Shown here: positions 1 through 8,871 of the stretch, in pieces
Layout of the letters: each line of letters starts with the position of its first letter
Position numbering within the stretch: the first letter of the stretch is position 1
Source: Dysgonamonadaceae bacterium
GTDB lineage: Bacteria; Bacteroidota; Bacteroidia; Bacteroidales; Azobacteroidaceae
Direction: 5' to 3'
Assembly: GCA_031275735.1 (NCBI GenBank)
Contig: JAISOJ010000029.1
Location: 1-39,048 of the forward strand
Length of the DNA: 39,048 nt
Program-made: the position numbers and the translations under genes
The notes under the pieces: model-generated
Database searches by the model: none
Seen by the model: only the letters and a program-made list of their open reading frames with translations
Told to the model about the DNA's origin: nothing

Positions 1-32
1 ATAAATCATATAAATCACAGTTCAGACAATAT

Positions 33-974
33 ATGAACAGAACAGGAATAGACATTGGCTCTACGACGCTGAAAATAATCGTGCTGGACACAGCAGGCCA
101 AATTGTTTACAAAGTTTACTGCCGACACAGGGCGAACATCCTCCAAACGCTGACGGAGGCGCTGAACGGGGCGGCGTCGCATTTTCCCGGCGTCCGTTTC
201 ACTGCCGGCATCACCGGCTCGGCGGGAATGGGCGTCGCCCTCGAAAGCGAACGGAAAAGTTTCAGTCAAAATAAAATTACATCCGAACATAAATTGCAGG
301 ACATTGTCCGGCAGGCGGACGGATACAGGGAAACGGCCGGGCGTATCAAAGGCGACTGGAAAGATGTCCAAAGCCGCGTACCGAAAAATGCCGACGGCGC
401 TTTCCTGAATCCCGTTCAGTTGAAAGGCGTCGAAGGGTCAGACCCGAAAACGATTGGCATAAAGCTGAATGAAATAGCCGACAAAACCAACACGAACGGC
501 GAATACTTCAAAATCGGTTCACTCTATGGCTTCACGCTTCAGGTTAAAACGGAAAAGACTCAAAAGGAAGGGTTATTCATGCGTGAAAACCGCTTTTTCG
601 TTGAAGGAGAGGGCAATATAAAATACAGTTACAACAACGGTCATATTGCTGCCGACCCCGTCTTAGCCTCCCAAAACTTTTTGAAAGCCCTTGAAAAAAT
701 GCCCTCGCTCATCGAAACGTATGAAGCCAAAGCGCAAGCGTTGGCAAAAGACATTCCGGCGTTGCAGGAGGTGGTAAAGACCGTATGGCGCAAGGAAGAG
801 GAACTGAAAGACCTGAAAACGGAGCCGGCGGCTTTGAACAGGAACATCGAGCTGTCCTTAAAACCCGTCGACGGGGGCGAGGACAAGAAAGAAGAAAAAC
901 AGGAAAACCGGCTTGTATTCCGTTATCGGGACAATGGCTTGCAAGAGCCGACTGCGATTCCAAAAGTGGCTTAA
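33..974 (+). pseudogene. Chimeric ORF: acyl-CoA dehydratase activase N-terminus fused to conjugative-element helicase/methylase C-terminus
   Basis: This 313-residue open frame joins two unrelated families. Residues 1 to about 72 match the start of a BadF/BadG/BcrA/BcrD-type ATPase (activase of 2-hydroxyacyl-CoA dehydratases): the phosphate-binding motif GIDIGSTTLKIIVLD lies at residues 5-19 and a second glycine-rich motif, GITGSAGMGVA, near residue 60. From about residue 73 (near nt 250) the sequence resembles the C-terminal segment of the very large helicase/N-6 methylase-like proteins of Bacteroides conjugative elements (KIGSLYGFTLQVKTE, ADPVLASQNFLKALEKMPSLIE, DIPALQEVVKTVW). Neither half can work alone: the activase lacks most of its fold and the helicase lacks its motor. 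The last residues (from about nt 900) already run in the wrong frame over a PAPS-reductase fragment. I read it as a recombination scar. Family assignments are from motif recall; the join point is approximate. Confidence 0.7.
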
Positions 975-1327
975 ACACGGCTGTAATTCGTTTGAAACAA
1001 ACCTGATTGCAAGCTACCCTTTGTCCATTTGGACAGAGAACGATGTCTGGGCTTATCCGCAAATTCAACCTGCCGTACAGTCCTGTTTATGATATGGGAT
1101 TGCGTCGTACAGGCTGTGCCGTGTGCGGTTTCGGCTGTCACGTCAAAGGCGACCGCAGGTTTTATTTCCTCAAAGAACACAAACCCAAAATCTACGGGCA
1201 TTTCATGAAGATGGAAAACAACGGCGTATCGTACAGGGAAGCCCTGCAATATTGCGGGATTGATTTCCCCGACGGCAACAATAAACAGTTGCAAATTAAA
1301 TTCCAATTGCCATTAAAACAGGTTTAA
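895..1327 (+). pseudogene. PAPS reductase-family protein of mobile elements, 5'-truncated and frameshifted
   Basis: Two frames together encode the C-terminal part of a phosphoadenosine phosphosulfate reductase-like (adenine nucleotide alpha-hydrolase fold) protein. In frame 1, nt 901-1056 give VIGTMACKSRLRFQKWLKHG, CNSFETN and then YPLSIWTENDVWAY. In frame 2, nt 1057-1327 continue with IRKFNLPYSPVYDMGLRRTG and a cysteine-rich CAVCGFGCH, then YREALQYCGIDFP. The frames join if about two bases were lost near nt 1056. The N-terminal nucleotide-binding half is absent and replaced by the helicase tail of the preceding ORF. Such genes are cargo of Bacteroides integrative elements, and a radical-SAM gene follows immediately, overlapping by about 22 nt. 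The true substrate of the family is not known to me; sulfate reduction should not be assumed. Clearly non-functional here. Confidence 0.8.
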
Positions 1328-2160
1328 TTGACGTGGACGGGCATCATTTCCCGAACCTGGCGCTGATGAAATTAGCCGCCTGTCACAGGCAAAACGGCGA
1401 TACCGTCGAATGGGTAAATCATTTGGAACGCTACGATAAGGTCTATCAATCCAAGGTCTTTACCTTCATGCCCGATGTTTCGGTCTGTGTTCAGGCCGAT
1501 GAGACTGTAAAAGAAGGAACAGGCTACAAAATGTACGATGAACTCTTTTGCGACGATACCGAACCGGATTATTCCATCTACCCGCAATATCCCCATGCCT
1601 ATGGTTTTTTGACGCGCGGTTGTGTGCGCCATTGCCCGTGGTGTATAGTCCCCAAAAAAGAAGGAAACATAAGAGCTTACCGCGACATTGAAACGGTTCT
1701 GCAGGGCAGGAAAACCGCTATTTTGATGGATAATAATGTGCTGGCGTCCGATTTTGGATTACAGCAACTCGAAAAAATCATTGACCTGAAATGCAAAGTC
1801 GATTTTAACCAGGGACTGGACAGCCGTCTGGTCACGGACGAAATTGCAAAACTCCTTTCAAAAATCAAATGGATACGGTTTCTACGGTTTTCCTGCGATA
1901 CAACTCCGGCAGTAGAGCCACTGTTGAGAGCCATTGAGAAACTGAACCGCTACGGCGTAAAAAACTACCGGATTTTCGTTTACCGCTTGTAAAAGATGTA
2001 GATGATGCCAACGAACGGTGCAAAATACTTAAACGGTTAGGCGTAAATCCTTTCGTCCAAATATATCGCGATTACGACAAAAATATTATATGGGAAATAA
2101 GAACTCCTTAAAAGGTTGGAAAACAAGCCTTTTAGAAGATATGAAAACGAATGTAAATAG
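1306..2160 (+). pseudogene. Radical-SAM family protein of mobile elements, two frameshifts and no normal start
   Basis: The sequence starting AIKTGLIDVDGHHFPNLALM carries a radical-SAM cluster motif CVRHCPWC (CxxxCxxC; around nt 1621-1644) and continues through DNNVLASDFGLQQLEKI and GLDSRLVTDEIAKLLSKI, which fits the small cobalamin-like-topped radical-SAM proteins found next to PAPS-reductase-like genes on Bacteroides elements. The frame breaks near nt 1984 (the next frame gives LVKDVDDANERCKILKRLGV) and returns to the first frame near nt 2107 (LKRLENKPFRRYENECK, stop at 2158-2160). The expected ATG before AIKTGL reads ATT at 1306; the first alternative start is GTG at 1333, which would remove conserved residues. 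Two frameshifts and a lost start make this a pseudogene. The partner gene upstream is decayed as well, so the pair was lost together. Confidence 0.8.
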
Positions 2161-2184
2161 CTGAAAATATATGATTTACGACTT

Positions 2185-3072
2185 TTAATCAATAAACCGT
2201 TTTACTAAATCATCGTACGCATCAATTCGTCGGTCACGAAGAAAAGGCCACCAACGGCGAACTTCTTCCGACCGTTTTAAATCAATTTCTACAACAAGGT
2301 TTTCCTCTTTTACGGAAGAAGCTTGCACAATGATTTCCCCTTGAGGTCCGGCAACAAAACTACTGCCCCAAAACCGAATGCCTTGCGTTATTCCCGAAGG
2401 GTCTCTTTCCCATCCCACTCGATTAACGGCTATCACAGGTAAACCATTGTAGACGGCATGACCCCGTTGAGCGATTATCCAAGCATTCTTTTGCCGCTCT
2501 TGTTCTTCAGGGGTATCCGACGATTCCCAACCAATAGCAGTGGGATAAATTAGTAAAACGGCGCCGGATAAAGCCATCAAACGGGCAGCTTCAGGATACC
2601 ACTGATCCCAACAAACCAAAACGCCTAATTTGCCTAAAGAAGTTTTAATCGGTTGAAAGCCCAAATCGCCCGGTGTAAAATAAAATTTCTCATAATAAGC
2701 AGGGTCGTCGGGAATATGCATTTTGCGGTATTTACCGGCAATGCTTCCGTCTTTTTCTATCACGACAGCTGTGTTATGGTACAAACCGGCGGTTCGTTTT
2801 TCAAATAAAGACAGAACCAAGAGGACGTTTAATTCCTTAGCTAAATGCCCGAACAATTCGGTGGAAGGTCCGGGAATCGTTTCCGCCCTGTCGAATAAAT
2901 AGGTATCTTCTGTCTGGCAAAAATACAAACCATTGTGCAATTCTTGCAAAACGATCAGTTGGGCGCCGCGGGAAACACAATTGCGCACGCTGGCAATTAG
3001 TTTGTTTGTATTTTCCTGAATATTAGCCGAATTAGCTTGTTGAATCAAACCGACGATTATCTTTTCCTTCAT
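2185..3072 (-). CDS. aguB: N-carbamoylputrescine amidase
   Basis: A cytoplasmic carbon-nitrogen hydrolase of 295 residues, full length for the family. It hydrolyses N-carbamoylputrescine to putrescine, CO2 and ammonia, the last step of the agmatine route to polyamines. The nitrilase-fold triad is visible: Glu44 (VLQELHNG), Lys117 (GKYRKMHIPDD) and nucleophile Cys154 (GVLVCWDQWYPEAAR). The MHIPDDPAYYEKFYFTPGD segment and the C-terminal RRWWPFLRDRRIDAYDDL are characteristic of AguB rather than of general nitrilases. It starts only 9 bp after the stop of agmatine deiminase on the same strand, so the two form a two-gene operon doing consecutive steps. No arginine decarboxylase, which would supply agmatine, lies in the window. 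Confidence 0.95.
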   Translation of the reverse strand: MKEKIIVGLIQQANSANIQENTNKLIASVRNCVSRGAQLIVLQELHNGLYFCQTEDTYLFDRAETIPGPSTELFGHLAKELNVLLVLSLFEKRTAGLYHNTAVVIEKDGSIAGKYRKMHIPDDPAYYEKFYFTPGDLGFQPIKTSLGKLGVLVCWDQWYPEAARLMALSGAVLLIYPTAIGWESSDTPEEQERQKNAWIIAQRGHAVYNGLPVIAVNRVGWERDPSGITQGIRFWGSSFVAGPQGEIIVQASSVKEENLVVEIDLKRSEEVRRWWPFLRDRRIDAYDDLVKRFID

Positions 3073-3081
3073 TGCAAAATA

Positions 3082-4119
3082 CTAATTTATAAATCCTTGC
3101 GGCAATTGCATTGTTACGCAATGTAAACTCCCGCGCTGCTTAATCAATGGTAAGCAGTTGATTCCGACTATCTTTCTATCGGGAAAGGCTTCCTGCAATC
3201 GTTGCCGAGCGACTACATCTAAGGAATTACCATAAAACGGCAACAATACGGCGCCATTGATAATCAAAAAATTAGCATACGTGGCAGGCAGGCGTTCTCT
3301 TTCAAAATAAACCGCTTCCGCCATCGGTAACGGAATTAAACGGTAGGGTTTGCCGTTTATGGTTTTAAAGCGTTTGAGTTCCTCTTCCATCAACGACAAT
3401 TCTTGGTAATGTTCATCGTTTACATCGGTGCATTGTACATAAGCAATTGTTTCCACATCACAAAACCGTGCCAGCGTATCGATATGACTGTCGGTATCAT
3501 CTCCTGCTAAATAACCGTGATTCAACCATAAAACCCGTTGAATGCCGAAAATCATTTGGAAGTAATCGCTTATTTCTGCTTGGCTTTTGTATTCATTGCG
3601 ATTGACAGACAACAAACATTTGGCAGTTGTCAGGATTGTTCCGGCGCCGTCGCTTTCGATACTTCCACCTTCCAAAACCATATGCAACAGGCTTTGGTAA
3701 ATTGTTTCCGGGGCAAAAGTCTGGCTTTCATACAGACGACGGGTGATTTGATTATCTTGATCGGCAGGAAATTTCAATCCCCATCCATTGAATGTAAAAT
3801 CCAGAATATGAGGTGTGTCGTTGACAAAAACGGCAATAGGACCGTGATCTCTTGCCCATGTGTCGTTAGTCGGGATTTCCCTGAAGACCACTTTGGAAAT
3901 ATCAATTTCTCCCAGAGCCTGTTTCACTTCATTAATACATGGAGAGACCACGAGTAAACGTTCTCGTTTGATAATTTCTTTGGCAATTGATACATAACAA
4001 GGAATAACCTCCTCCAACATCTCCTGCCAATCGGTACGACGGTGTGGCCAAGTGAGCATCACGCCGCTTTGTAAAGTCCATTCCGGCGGAAGTATTACAT
4101 GAAAAAAATGCTGTTTCAT
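3082..4119 (-). CDS. aguA: Agmatine deiminase (peptidyl-arginine deiminase family)
   Basis: A cytoplasmic guanidino-group hydrolase of 345 residues that converts agmatine to N-carbamoylputrescine and ammonia. Hallmarks are present in order: NDTWARDHGP (85-94), LEGGSIE (149-155), GDDTDSHIDTLARF (207-219, with catalytic His212) and the nucleophile Cys334 in GSLHCVTMQLP near the C-terminus. Length and motif spacing are normal. aguB follows after 9 bp, so the pair makes putrescine from agmatine. A good Bacteroidetes promoter sits directly upstream, with its -7 box only five bases before the ATG, implying a very short leader. Putrescine-type polyamines are the likely purpose; use of agmatine as a nitrogen source is an alternative. 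Confidence 0.95.
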   Translation of the reverse strand: MKQHFFHVILPPEWTLQSGVMLTWPHRRTDWQEMLEEVIPCYVSIAKEIIKRERLLVVSPCINEVKQALGEIDISKVVFREIPTNDTWARDHGPIAVFVNDTPHILDFTFNGWGLKFPADQDNQITRRLYESQTFAPETIYQSLLHMVLEGGSIESDGAGTILTTAKCLLSVNRNEYKSQAEISDYFQMIFGIQRVLWLNHGYLAGDDTDSHIDTLARFCDVETIAYVQCTDVNDEHYQELSLMEEELKRFKTINGKPYRLIPLPMAEAVYFERERLPATYANFLIINGAVLLPFYGNSLDVVARQRLQEAFPDRKIVGINCLPLIKQRGSLHCVTMQLPQGFIN

Positions 4120-4124
4120 GTTTG

Positions 4125-4153
4125 CAAATTTACGAAAAAATTCTTTTTTTCAA
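4125..4153 (-). promoter_or_regulatory. Promoter of aguAB
   Basis: On the minus strand TAAATTTG (4125-4132) matches the Bacteroidetes -7 consensus TAnnTTTG, with a TTG (4151-4153) 18 bases upstream at the place of the -33 box. The -7 box ends five bases before the aguA ATG, so the transcript would be leaderless or nearly so unless a second promoter lies further upstream. Confidence 0.55.
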
Positions 4154-4390
4154 TATCCGTTCTTGTTGATTACAAAAAATTATATAAATTTGTATCGTTG
4201 AAAATCTGGGTACTGGTTTAAATTGGTGGAAATTTGTCTCTTTGCAGGAAAAAAGATGAAACATACGCAAACCCTAAGTTGCCCATTTATGGCAACTACA
4301 CAGCCGTCATTTTGCGGATTTACGCGATGCGTTTGGAAACGGTTTTGAAATTGTATGAAATTCAATTTTTGGCAGTGTCTTCGTCTTATT

Positions 4391-5056
4391 TTACCAATTA
4401 ATGGGCGTTTGACCCGTTTTTATCAAGTAATCATTGGTTTTGCTGAATGGTTTACTACCCCAGAAACCGCGATGAACAGAAAGAGGAGAAGGATGCGCCG
4501 ATTTTAATACCAAATGTTTCATGGGATTGATAAAATCGCCTTTTCTCTGCGCGTATGAACCCCATAAAATAAAAACGACATGTTCTTTTTCTTCTGCTAT
4601 TTTATGGATAACAGCGTCTGTAAATATTTCCCAACCTTTATTTTGATGCGAACCCGCTTTGTGCGCTTGCACCGTTAAAGTTGCATTGAGAAGCAAAACC
4701 CCTTGCTCCGCCCATCGTTCCAAATTTCCTGAAGCAGGAATATATACGCCCAAATCACTTTTCAATTCTTTGTATATGTTTTGCAACGAAGGCGGCAGAG
4801 GAATGCCATCGTCAACTGAAAAACATAAACCGTGTGCTTGCCCCGGTTCATGATAAGGGTCTTGCCCCAATATCGCTACTTTCACTTTATCGAAAGGCGT
4901 TTTATCGAAAGCGTTGAATATTTTACTTCCTTTCGGATAAATAGTGTGCGTTACATATTCGTTTTTAACAAATTCGACCAAATTAGAAAAATACGGTTTT
5001 TCAAACTCTGAAACTAATTTTTCTTTCCACGATGATTCAATTTTTACGTCAATCAT
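4391..5056 (-). CDS. ung: Uracil-DNA glycosylase, family 1
   Basis: A 221-residue base-excision repair enzyme that removes uracil from DNA after cytosine deamination or dUTP incorporation. The water-activating loop GQDPYH (64-69, catalytic Asp66), the uracil-recognition strand LLLNATLTV (121-129, Asn124) and the HPSPLS minor-groove loop (188-193, catalytic His188) are all intact, and the length is normal. It begins 43 bp downstream of the lptD stop on the same strand and may share its transcript. About 270 bp without a convincing gene separate it from aguA. Confidence 0.97.
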   Translation of the reverse strand: MIDVKIESSWKEKLVSEFEKPYFSNLVEFVKNEYVTHTIYPKGSKIFNAFDKTPFDKVKVAILGQDPYHEPGQAHGLCFSVDDGIPLPPSLQNIYKELKSDLGVYIPASGNLERWAEQGVLLLNATLTVQAHKAGSHQNKGWEIFTDAVIHKIAEEKEHVVFILWGSYAQRKGDFINPMKHLVLKSAHPSPLSVHRGFWGSKPFSKTNDYLIKTGQTPINW

Positions 5057-5099
5057 GTTATGAATTATATTTATTTAACATTCGAGTTTCAATTTTGTA

Positions 5100-7883
5100 T
5101 CACTCTCCCCAATTCATGGCGTCGCGAGAGTTGCTGCTTTGCGTGTATTTCAAATCTTTTAATATTGAAGAATTAACCGCAATTGAAAAATTATACGATT
5201 GATACGGACCAATTGGCCGGATACTGGCAGACATAGACCAACAATGCATCTGACGGGTAACCGTCATAAAAAAGTTGGAAAATTTTTTATAATCAAAATC
5301 GTAACTGGCACTAAATGTAAGTCCCCAAGCTTTAGTAGGATTTATATTCCCTGAAAAATCCAAAGTTTGGTTGAAACGATAAGGATATTCTCGCGTTACA
5401 GTATTAAACTTTTCTCTCGCCATATCATATCCTACGGATAGCGAATAGTTGAAACTAAGATTCCAAGCAATATCGGTCAACAAATAACCATTTTCATCCC
5501 TGTTCACATCTTGTACTTTAGATTTTCGTAAGGAAGTGTGCGTTTGTTCAACGGAATTGTCTTCCATATTCTCCAAATCGGAAGACTCAGCTTCCGGAGG
5601 TAGATTACTATCTATAGCGTCATTGTCTGTTTCTCCTTTTTTAAATAAATTTTTGATCATCGAATTATTAATTGAGTAGGAAAAACTCCATCCGGTACTT
5701 CTCAGTCGTCCGATACCTTTTCCTGCTTTCCACCGGGGCACATTAATACGAGTTCCTTGTTCATTGTATGTGTACGTATCAAATTGTGCCTGAATATTGA
5801 AATTGAGCGATTGAGTAAATTTAAGACGGAGATTGACGCTTAAGTCCGACCAATTCATTGAGTCGGCAAGGAAATTATAACTCATTCCCAAGCGCAAATT
5901 ATCAATAAGGCTGATTTTTTTAGTAGAATCAGCTTCTCCGACAGGAACTTTTATTTCCAAATTATTATCTAAACTAAAATTAACACTACCTGTTCTTCCC
6001 CTTCCGGGCGCTCCCCAAAGATGACTTTCGTAAGGACTATAAGTCAAAGTATCTAGCTGTCCATTTTTATCATAATAAATTAAATCCTTATAAAAACCGT
6101 ATTTTTTATCGGAAAAATCAGGAGAACCGGAAAAATTGACTGAAGGAGTTAGTACATGGCGAATCTGCGCCTTGCTTACTTTTTTCCCAAAAATGCCCCA
6201 AATACCCCAAGGTTTGTACATCCCGTATAATTTAGTAAGAAGACTCACATTGGCGTTGTAATTATAAGTCCGGTTAAAACCATAAATGGTATCTCCCGTT
6301 ACTACGTTTCTTTTAGTATAATCATACCATTTTTCTACTCGCGACGAATACCATGTTTCCGTATAATTAACCGATGGGCTTATTGTTATATATTTCATTA
6401 AATTAAAAGAAGCGCTGACCGGAATATCATGTTTTATTCCATTTCGCCAATCTTTTATGATATTTTTTTCAAACAGATTATACTCTTTCGAAGTAACGCT
6501 GTTCATTAATAATCCGGTGTACCGTATCTTGATATTTTCATACCAACGAGGTGAGCCCACTTGCTCTTTCCGTTTAAAAGGATAAATATCCCGCATATTT
6601 ACAGTAAGGTTTGGAAAAGTAATGCTAATGGAAGTATCTCGGGATACTTGATTGATCGATGCATTAGCAGAAAATGAAAAAGGTGAATTAGGCGGACGGT
6701 AAGAGTAATTGATGCTCGAAGCTTTAGTATTTTGGGAATATTGGTTAGAATAAATACTGCTCAATTCATTTCGGTCGTACGAGCTGGTAGAAAAATTGAC
6801 GCTGGCGGAAAGTGTGCTGAAAGGATTCGCTTTAGCATCTTGTGAATGGCTCCAGTTCACTTTAAAATCTTTTGTCTTACTATAATCGTTGGCGCCTTTA
6901 TCGCCTAATATCGTAACTAAGTATCCGGCATTAAAATTCCCTGAAAATTTATAACGTTTTCGGTAAGTGGAACGGGTATTCAAACCCCATGAACCTTTGG
7001 TATAGATTTCGCCGGTGACCGCCAAATCCACATAGTCGTTAAAAGCAAAATAATAGCCGCCTTCGCGTAAAGAAAAACCTCTTGTCATTTCGTCGCCATA
7101 CGTAGGCATAATAATTCCCGAAGAATAATCGTGGGTAAAAGGGAAATACCCAAATGGAAGTGCTACAGGCAAGGGCACATCTTCTATTACAAGGTAAGCC
7201 GGTCCGAAGGCAATACTTTTACCGGGCTTCACTTTCACTTTTGTCATATGAAAATAATAATGCGGTTCCGGTTCGTCGCAAGTAGTTAATCGTCCGTCCC
7301 GCATGAAAAGATCGTCGTTAGGCATCTTTTTAGTTTTTGTTGCTGTAACATAACTCTCTCCTTGTTTGGTAATAACGTCCGTTATATACATTTTTTCCGT
7401 CTTAAAATTATAACGGACTTTTTTCATTTCGTATTGAGTTTCACCGTCTTTGAAAACAGGGTAACCAAATTCATTGCCGATAGAATCGATACCATAGGTA
7501 GCATAAACGATACTGCTGTCAGCCTCTACCTCGATATATTCACCGGTAAGATTCTGGCTTTTGTACGTCACATTCCCTTTACCGAGCAGGTACAACAGAT
7601 TACGTCCGTCCATTTTCATAATTATCGTATCTGCCGTATATTGTATCGGTGCATCAATCGCATTCGATCGGATCGAGTCGTTAGCAGCGACGGCAGTAGA
7701 GTCGGATGGTAAAATGGAAACAGAATCCGGAACAATTTCTTCCAAACCGTTTTCCGGTTGTTCGGAGATGGCGTTACCAAAAGAAATAGTATCTTGTATT
7801 ATAGTTTGTGCCGGAGCTATTTGTTGTACAAAAAACGCTTCCAACATTAAAAAGATTAAAAGATGAGGATTTTTGACTATCAT
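5100..7883 (-). CDS. lptD: LPS-assembly outer-membrane protein LptD (Bacteroidetes type)
   Basis: A 927-residue outer-membrane protein that inserts lipopolysaccharide into the outer leaflet. An N-terminal hydrophobic stretch ending near APAQ (about residue 26) looks like a signal peptide. Residues about 80-200 form the periplasmic OstA/LptA-like domain (MDGRNLLYLLGKGNVTYKSQ, then GEYIEVEADSSIVYATYG), followed by the LptD signature region FGPAYLVIEDVPLPVALPFG (226-245). The rest is a beta-barrel of alternating aromatic strands. An acidic hydrophilic stretch near residues 755-790 is probably a surface loop. Cysteines are scarce, so the disulfide assembly of the E. coli protein is not evident. 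The HD-domain gene lies 19 bp upstream and ung 43 bp downstream. The annotation lptD rests on the OstA plus barrel architecture. Confidence 0.88.
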   Translation of the reverse strand: MIVKNPHLLIFLMLEAFFVQQIAPAQTIIQDTISFGNAISEQPENGLEEIVPDSVSILPSDSTAVAANDSIRSNAIDAPIQYTADTIIMKMDGRNLLYLLGKGNVTYKSQNLTGEYIEVEADSSIVYATYGIDSIGNEFGYPVFKDGETQYEMKKVRYNFKTEKMYITDVITKQGESYVTATKTKKMPNDDLFMRDGRLTTCDEPEPHYYFHMTKVKVKPGKSIAFGPAYLVIEDVPLPVALPFGYFPFTHDYSSGIIMPTYGDEMTRGFSLREGGYYFAFNDYVDLAVTGEIYTKGSWGLNTRSTYRKRYKFSGNFNAGYLVTILGDKGANDYSKTKDFKVNWSHSQDAKANPFSTLSASVNFSTSSYDRNELSSIYSNQYSQNTKASSINYSYRPPNSPFSFSANASINQVSRDTSISITFPNLTVNMRDIYPFKRKEQVGSPRWYENIKIRYTGLLMNSVTSKEYNLFEKNIIKDWRNGIKHDIPVSASFNLMKYITISPSVNYTETWYSSRVEKWYDYTKRNVVTGDTIYGFNRTYNYNANVSLLTKLYGMYKPWGIWGIFGKKVSKAQIRHVLTPSVNFSGSPDFSDKKYGFYKDLIYYDKNGQLDTLTYSPYESHLWGAPGRGRTGSVNFSLDNNLEIKVPVGEADSTKKISLIDNLRLGMSYNFLADSMNWSDLSVNLRLKFTQSLNFNIQAQFDTYTYNEQGTRINVPRWKAGKGIGRLRSTGWSFSYSINNSMIKNLFKKGETDNDAIDSNLPPEAESSDLENMEDNSVEQTHTSLRKSKVQDVNRDENGYLLTDIAWNLSFNYSLSVGYDMAREKFNTVTREYPYRFNQTLDFSGNINPTKAWGLTFSASYDFDYKKFSNFFMTVTRQMHCWSMSASIRPIGPYQSYNFSIAVNSSILKDLKYTQSSNSRDAMNWGE

Positions 7884-7902
7884 CTAAACTCGATAAGAAA
7901 AA

Positions 7903-8442
7903 TTAACCTAAAAACAATTTTAACATTTCGTTGAACCGTTTTACGGATTCATCTCCATATTTAGAAAGATCCTTCCTTATTTGCTCTACTGTTTTCACTT
8001 TGTTTAACTTGGATTTAGAGTAAAATTTATCTGAAAAACAAATCAATTTCTCCTCCCAAGATACAGGTAACATATCTTTTTGAGGAATAGGAAGCTGATT
8101 CTGTATTATAGATTCCTTCGTCAAACCTGAACCCGTATGCCTTTCACAAACCAGAGCGTGTTTTTCGAATCCTTCTTTTCGCATAATTTCAGCACCTAGA
8201 TAACCATGACAAACATACTTAAAGTTCCCGAAACAATGTATTTTAGGCGCATTAGTTTTGAAAATCCCGATATCGTGCAAAAGGGCGGCTTCATAAACAA
8301 AATCCTTGTCAATGTTTAATTCAGGGTGCATTTGCACAATATTCAACGCTTTATTTGCTACGGCTAAGCTATGTACAAACAATATATTGTACAATAGGCT
8401 TCCCTCTTCGTAATATTTTTTGATAATATCTACTGGCGCCAT
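7903..8442 (-). CDS. HD-domain phosphohydrolase-like protein
   Basis: A 179-residue cytoplasmic protein with a complete set of HD-superfamily metal ligands: His24 (VHSLAVANKAL), His56-Asp57 (ALLHDIGIF), His79 (CHGYLGAE), His102 (CERHTGSG) and Asp138 (CFSDKFYSK). This spacing suits a single-domain HD phosphohydrolase acting on a nucleotide or phosphorylated metabolite. The substrate cannot be told from the sequence. It precedes lptD by 19 bp and probably heads that transcript, but the co-location does not prove a role in envelope assembly. A TACATTTG -7 box lies upstream. Family call is strong; function is unknown. Confidence 0.85.
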   Translation of the reverse strand: MAPVDIIKKYYEEGSLLYNILFVHSLAVANKALNIVQMHPELNIDKDFVYEAALLHDIGIFKTNAPKIHCFGNFKYVCHGYLGAEIMRKEGFEKHALVCERHTGSGLTKESIIQNQLPIPQKDMLPVSWEEKLICFSDKFYSKSKLNKVKTVEQIRKDLSKYGDESVKRFNEMLKLFLG

Positions 8443-8459
8443 TTATTGTAAAGAAAGCA

Positions 8460-8467
8460 CAAATGTA
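8460..8467 (-). promoter_or_regulatory. -7 promoter box for the HD-domain/lptD/ung cluster
   Basis: The minus strand reads TACATTTG, a full match to the Bacteroidetes -7 consensus TAnnTTTG, 17 bases before the HD gene ATG. I see no strong TTTG -33 box at the expected distance, so confidence is moderate. Confidence 0.4.
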
Positions 8468-8618
8468 CATAAAAGTACAGACATATACACAGAGCGATAA
8501 AAATTTGCTTGAAAAAGCGTCGCTTTCCACTCCGTTACAAGCGTCGCCGGTTTAGCAGGATTTGCAAAAAAACCACCACTTTCCTATATTTGAAAAATAA
8601 TACTAAACATTAATCAAT

Positions 8619-8871
8619 ATGAAGAAAGTATGTGGTTTAGACGTGCACAAAGATAGCCTCTTTTGTTCAATTTACAATGGAGAAACGTATTCGGAAGTAA
8701 AAGAATACGCAACAGCGACAGTCAGCATCTAGTCTATGGGCGAATACTTGCGGTCGGAAGGGGTTAGGGAAGTAATCATGGAAAGCACCGGTATTTACCG
8801 GATAGCGGTTTGGGACTTGCTATTGGAAATGGGTTTTGAACAGACACCGGTTAATCCGTTTTTGATTAAAC
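8619..8871 (+). pseudogene. IS110-family transposase, N-terminal remnant with in-frame stop
   Basis: The frame opens with MKKVCGLDVHKDSLFCSI, the DEDD-type start of IS110-family transposases (first acidic residue Asp8), and continues after an in-frame TAG (8730-8732) with MGEYLRSEGVREVIMESTGIYRIAVWDLLLEMGF. The IMESTGIY motif is typical of the family. About 84 codons remain; the frame is cut at 8871 where the IS4-type element begins. The remaining DEDD core and the C-terminal serine-containing domain are missing, and no continuation is found on the far side of the IS4 element. It is therefore a decayed fragment, truncated by a later insertion plus deletion. Confidence 0.85.
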
